In this document: positions 32,772 through 35,498 of the stretch, piece by piece
Position numbering within the stretch: position 1 is the stretch's first letter
Layout of the letters: each line of letters opens with the position of its first letter
NCBI GenBank assembly: GCA_946533175.1
Contig: CAMNBS010000003.1
Coordinates: 1 to 35,498, forward strand
From: an uncultured Clostridia bacterium
GTDB lineage: Bacteria; Bacillota_I; Bacilli_A; RF39; UBA660
Reading direction: 5' to 3'
DNA length: 35,498 nt
Notes under the pieces: generated by a model
The model's database searches: none
The model's input: only the letters and a program-made list of their open reading frames with translations
Told to the model about the DNA's origin: nothing
Made by a program: the position numbers and the translations under genes

Positions 32772-32800
32772 AGAATAGCAAAAATAAAAGAAATTGACAA
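32772..32800 (-). promoter_or_regulatory. Promoter of divIC
   Basis: TTGTCA, 17 bases, TATTCT on the minus strand, with an extended TGC before the -10 box. It begins right at the end of yabQ, so divIC can be expressed independently of the sporulation genes upstream. Confidence 0.55.
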
Positions 32801-33097
32801 TTATTTAAAAGATATTTTTTTCCACTTTACTCTTAACTTTACAAAAATTCTGTTATATATTAAAAAACTAATAAAAACCATTAATAAAAAATAGATATGA
32901 ATAATACCCCCATTAACAATATATAAAAGAAGAAAATAATTTCCAAATAAAAATAATGAAAACACTAAATTACTAATACAATTAAAAGCTTTATACTTAC
33001 TAAATAATAAATAATAAAAAAGATTAAAAAAAAGACACATTATTATTCCAAAAAGAAAAGATACCACTAATGATCTTATTTGAATAATTAAACTCAT
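32801..33097 (-). CDS. yabQ: YabQ-like spore cortex protein
   Basis: A 98-residue membrane protein with three or four helices. The fold pattern and the stretch YIVNGGIIHIYFLLMVFISFLIY resemble the YabQ family (a conserved N-G step before R/H-x-Y). In Bacillus, YabQ sits in the membranes around the forespore and is needed for cortex formation. Sequence similarity is modest; the call leans on its position between yabP and divIC, the same order as in Bacillus. Its start shares one base with the yabP stop (TAATG), indicating coupling. Confidence 0.75.
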   Translation of the reverse strand: MSLIIQIRSLVVSFLFGIIMCLFFNLFYYLLFSKYKAFNCISNLVFSLFLFGNYFLLLYIVNGGIIHIYFLLMVFISFLIYNRIFVKLRVKWKKISFK

Positions 33098-33381
33098 TAT
33101 TTAAATAACCTCGTTATTAAATTACCCTCTTTTTCTTTTTTAGTCTTATTATCTTCAATATAATCAAAACTATTAATAAATCCTTTAATAGTAACTGATC
33201 CTTCTTTAGTATCCAATTTTACTAATTCTAATTCTTCGCCTTTTAAGACCAAATATCCCATAACTGTTTCTACAAGAAATTCCTCATTATCAAAACTATC
33301 AACTTTTTTAACACCCGTAATTAAAATTTTCTTTCTATCAACAATGCTTATACCATGATTATATTCTTTTTCCTTGTCCAT
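33097..33381 (-). CDS. yabP: YabP family sporulation protein
   Basis: A 94-residue soluble protein of the YabP/YqfC family: SIVDRKKILITGVKKVDSFDNEEF, then ETVMGYLVLKGEELELVKLDTKEGSVTIKGFINSFDY. In Bacillus, YabP is made in the mother cell under sigma-E and assembles around the forespore for coat and cortex formation. A strong GGGGAGGA precedes the ATG. A CATATAAT element about 20 bases upstream would suit a sigma-E -10 box, but I cannot place a matching -35. The C-terminus is lysine-rich. It heads a yabP-yabQ pair. Confidence 0.88.
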   Translation of the reverse strand: MDKEKEYNHGISIVDRKKILITGVKKVDSFDNEEFLVETVMGYLVLKGEELELVKLDTKEGSVTIKGFINSFDYIEDNKTKKEKEGNLITRLFK

Positions 33382-33415
33382 CTCTTCCTCCCCTACATTA
33401 TATGTAAAAAAAAAG

Positions 33416-33433
33416 AAAAAAGAATAAAATTCT
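33416..33433 (-). terminator. Weak terminator after spoVG
   Basis: A 5-bp stem AGAAT/ATTCT with a 3-base loop and a T-rich tail on the minus strand. Confidence 0.45.
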
Positions 33434-33438
33434 ATTTT

Positions 33439-33753
33439 CTATAATTCTTCAACAAATTCACTTGTTTTAGCTCTTTCAAATGCTCCTAAAATAACTTCAT
33501 TAAACATTTCACGAGTTTCCTTATTAATTGGATGAGCTTGATCTACATGAACTCTTATTTCTTCATTAATTGTTCCATCTTCATTACGTCCAGCGATTGT
33601 TCTACTTGGCATAGCAACAACCATTTTTTCTGGTTTTTCAATTATACGAATATCCTTAACTACAAAACAATCGTCTAATGTAACTTCAACTACTCCTTTC
33701 ACATTTGAATTAGGTTTGTCGAACTTTCTTCCTTGCACTTTAGTTATTTTCAT
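33439..33753 (-). CDS. spoVG: SpoVG, RNA/DNA-binding regulator
   Basis: A 104-residue SpoVG with the conserved N-terminus MKITKVQGRKF, the core VVKDIRIIEKPEKMVVAMPSR and the nucleic-acid-binding helix HPINKETREMFNEVILGAFE. It is a site-specific nucleic-acid-binding protein that affects septation, capsule and sporulation in different Firmicutes, and occurs also in non-sporulators, so it is not by itself proof of spores. AAGGAGG precedes the ATG at ideal distance. It has two tandem sigma-A-type promoters; I see no clear sigma-H site, the control known in Bacillus. Confidence 0.96.
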   Translation of the reverse strand: MKITKVQGRKFDKPNSNVKGVVEVTLDDCFVVKDIRIIEKPEKMVVAMPSRTIAGRNEDGTINEEIRVHVDQAHPINKETREMFNEVILGAFERAKTSEFVEEL

Positions 33754-33785
33754 GCATATACCTCCTTGGAATTTATTCTAATTAA

Positions 33786-33828
33786 ATTATATAATAACAT
33801 TTTACAAAAATCAATTTATATTTGTCAA
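33786..33828 (-). promoter_or_regulatory. Two tandem promoters of spoVG
   Basis: Upstream: TTGACA (33823-33828), 18 bases, TAAAAT (33799-33804). Downstream: TTGATT (33809-33814), 17 bases, TATAAT (33786-33791). Both read on the minus strand and interleave. Confidence 0.65.
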
Positions 33829-33834
33829 GAAATT

Positions 33835-33862
33835 AAAAAAAATCTTGATTTTCATCAAGATT
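33835..33862 (-). terminator. Strong terminator after the first SipW-type surface protein gene
   Basis: A 9-bp perfect stem AATCTTGAT/ATCAAGATT with the stable loop GAAA and eight T on the minus strand, overlapping the TGA stop. Confidence 0.9.
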
Positions 33863-34637
33863 GTGGTGTATCAAAAGCCTCAACACGAATTTTTAAGCTA
33901 TAATATGCATTTTTATATTCATTAGTAGTATAAACTTTCTTGTTTGCATCAACAGCTTTAGCCGGATATATTTTAGTCATTGTTCCTTCTTCCGTATTAT
34001 TCTTCATATAACGAAGAACGGTAACAGGATCTCCTGTAGTATCAGCAAGAGATGGATAACCTTCCATATTATTCTCCCTTTTAGTTGTAGATGATACCAA
34101 AACTTTATTTTCATCAACCCATAAATAAGCAGAATAAGTTTTAGTAGTACTATCTAATGTTCCTCTAACTAAACCAGTAGCAATCAAAGCTTTACCATCA
34201 GTAAAATTAAGATTAGCACCATTTCCAGAATAATAATTGTTTGTTATATAAAAACCATCACCATCACTAGGTGGAATAAACTTAAAAGACATAATTCCAT
34301 CATCAAGACGAGTTTTAGCACTATCTTCAGCGCCATATATAGCATAAACATTAAAAGTAACACCATTAGATATATTATTATGAGCTGTTATTGAAAAAGT
34401 TAACTTATAACTATCTGTAAGTTCATCTACTGATATAGGGCTATCATTCGTAATAAGAATACTTGTTCCATCAATATAATCAAAAGAAACATAACTTGTT
34501 TCAATAACATTATTATTCCCTGTCTTCGTAAATTGAAAAAAAGCATATGTAGTACCAATAACTACTAATCCAATTAAAAAAAGAACCAACAATATCAATA
34601 TATATTTCTTTTTATTTTTTTCTTCTGTCTTCTCCAT
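33855..34637 (-). CDS. Secreted protein with SipW-type N-terminus, paralogue A
   Basis: A 260-residue exported protein. A lysine-rich start and a hydrophobic stretch (about 12-30) end in GTTYAFFQFTKTG, matching the signal type recognised by SipW-like peptidases on TasA/CalY-type surface proteins; cleavage would follow YA. The mature part is beta-rich with many Asn, Thr and Tyr, no Cys and no catalytic motif. It is probably a surface or fibre subunit, but I cannot name it. It lies next to a related gene at the right edge. GAGG precedes the ATG, and it has its own promoter and terminator. No sipW is in the window. Confidence 0.7.
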   Translation of the reverse strand: MEKTEEKNKKKYILILLVLFLIGLVVIGTTYAFFQFTKTGNNNVIETSYVSFDYIDGTSILITNDSPISVDELTDSYKLTFSITAHNNISNGVTFNVYAIYGAEDSAKTRLDDGIMSFKFIPPSDGDGFYITNNYYSGNGANLNFTDGKALIATGLVRGTLDSTTKTYSAYLWVDENKVLVSSTTKRENNMEGYPSLADTTGDPVTVLRYMKNNTEEGTMTKIYPAKAVDANKKVYTTNEYKNAYYSLKIRVEAFDTPQS

Positions 34638-34657
34638 ATTAACCTCATCATAATATG

Positions 34658-34686
34658 ATTATATAATAATTAATAATAAAAATCAA
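34658..34686 (-). promoter_or_regulatory. Promoter of paralogue A
   Basis: TTGATT, 17 bases, TATAAT on the minus strand, about 20 bases before the ATG. Confidence 0.7.
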
Positions 34687-34711
34687 TCCGTTACATTTAT
34701 AATTTTAATAC

Positions 34712-34740
34712 AAAAAAATAAAACACCTTTAAAGTGTTTT
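34712..34740 (-). terminator. Terminator after paralogue B
   Basis: A 7-bp stem AAAACAC/GTGTTTT, a 7-base loop and a tail of A plus seven T on the minus strand. Confidence 0.8.
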
Positions 34741-34758
34741 ATTTAATTACTTTTCAAA

Positions 34759-35498
34759 TTAGCTAACCCAAGTTCCGCCAGTTTCGCGTGACTCAACTTT
34801 TACTTTAAAAGTTAATGGATGAGAAGCTAAAGAATTCCATTCGTCTGTTGTAAGACGAACACGATTATTTACCCAAGTACCTAATCCATCACCAGTAGTA
34901 CCATTAGTACCTCCATCATATGCAGGATCATTAACGTCAGTATCAGTAATAGCAATACGATCAGCATCAAGATATGCTTGGATAGTTAAAACGCCACTAT
35001 ATCTATGACCAGTAAAATCATCAATATTAGCTGTTTTATCAATATGTCCTTCTGCTAGCACATTATCATTAGCAAGTTGAGTACCACTTGTATACTGATA
35101 TAATACATATTCATCACCAGTACCAGTTAATGATGATCTTGAAGTACCAATTACTCCTGCATCGTCTCCTGTTCCTTGAGCAAATGAGACAGCAACACTA
35201 ACTGGTAATGCTCTTGCATTAGCATTTTCTGGATCACCACTAAAGTTTACTTCTGTAGCAGATACTTTCCAATCAAGACCATCAACATAAGTTGTTTCGC
35301 CTTTGATTGATACAGTAATTTCAGCATGATTACCTACATCAGTAGATAATTGACCAGATCTTAGTGGAAATACATTTGTAAGATTAATCGCTCCTGTTTG
35401 AATTGAATTAAACTTAATTTTACCAGTTGAAATATTATTAGCTGTTCCCGTTCTTGTATAGTTAAAGAATGCAAATGATACTCCAACTACTGCTACAA
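34759..35498 (-). CDS. Secreted protein with SipW-type N-terminus, paralogue B (partial, start beyond the window)
   Basis: The frame is open from the stop at 34759 to the right edge, giving 245 visible residues; the start codon lies outside. The visible part opens with VAVVGVSFAFFNYTRTGTANN, the end of a signal segment of the same type as paralogue A. It continues as a beta-rich domain (ISTGKIKFNSIQTGAINLTN) with Thr, Asp and Gly-rich loops, and ends WNSLASHPLTFKVKVESRETGGTWVS. No Cys is seen. An internal GTG at 35061 is in frame but has no reason to be the start. Likely a surface beta-sandwich protein; its exact role is unknown. Confidence 0.75.
   Translation of the reverse strand, partial: VAVVGVSFAFFNYTRTGTANNISTGKIKFNSIQTGAINLTNVFPLRSGQLSTDVGNHAEITVSIKGETTYVDGLDWKVSATEVNFSGDPENANARALPVSVAVSFAQGTGDDAGVIGTSRSSLTGTGDEYVLYQYTSGTQLANDNVLAEGHIDKTANIDDFTGHRYSGVLTIQAYLDADRIAITDTDVNDPAYDGGTNGTTGDGLGTWVNNRVRLTTDEWNSLASHPLTFKVKVESRETGGTWVS

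Overview
The window is AT-rich (GC around 30 percent by eye), gene-dense chromosomal DNA from a low-GC Firmicute. The RNA polymerase delta subunit, a YwzB-like membrane protein, GerQ and the local gene order point to the Bacilli/Erysipelotrichia side, probably a small-genome, host-associated, spore-forming or formerly spore-forming lineage. The exact taxon cannot be fixed from this sequence. TGA is a normal stop (several genes end in it, and RF2 is present with its TGA-dependent frameshift), so the code is standard. I see 42 genes, 39 of them on the minus strand, and no rRNA, tRNA, CRISPR array, insertion sequence or prophage.

Layout. 0-5.3 kb: hpf, a cold-shock gene, tagO, a membrane metallophosphoesterase, then mbl, spoIIID and spoIIQ in the order known from Bacillus. 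5.3-13.6 kb: a block resembling the Bacillus rpoE-murA-rpmE-prfA region (ywzB, rpiB, rpmE, an SGNH protein, murA, fba, an unknown membrane protein, spoIIR, prmC, prfA, rpoE, an unknown small protein). 13.7-17.2 kb: the only plus-strand genes (a class A PBP, gerQ, lemA), interrupted by pduL. 17.3-24 kb: cdaR and cdaA for c-di-AMP, a cell-surface NlpC/P60-like protein, two YitT proteins and prfB. 24-25.3 kb: an orphan KilA-N gene and a 377-base non-coding stretch. 25.3-33.8 kb: lysS, an RDD protein, dusB, a LysM lipoprotein, ftsH, tilS, divIC, yabQ, yabP and spoVG. 33.8 kb to the end: two related surface proteins with SipW-type N-termini, the second cut by the window edge.

How the parts fit. 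Translation (prfA, prmC, prfB, lysS, rpmE, hpf, tilS, dusB) and envelope growth (murA, PBP, mbl, tagO, divIC, the cdaA/cdaR pair) dominate. A distributed sporulation set (spoIIQ, spoIIR, spoIIID, gerQ, yabP, yabQ, spoVG) is intact at the reading-frame level. spoIIQ and spoIIR share an upstream motif of forespore-sigma type, and gerQ has a sigma-E-like motif, which suggests that compartment-specific control survives. SpoIIQ has lost a zinc ligand and SpoIIID lacks its basic tail.

Regulation is compact. Hairpin terminators often overlap stop codons, and several promoters sit inside the preceding terminator. Ribosome binding sites are mostly of AGGTGA type four to five bases before the start; this, with promoter positions, was used to correct several starts. 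I found no clear undescribed multi-gene system. The best leads are the shared sporulation promoter motif, the FtsH C-terminal SAP/Rho_N-like extension, the unknown membrane protein behind a perfect promoter, and the surface-protein pair at the right edge.
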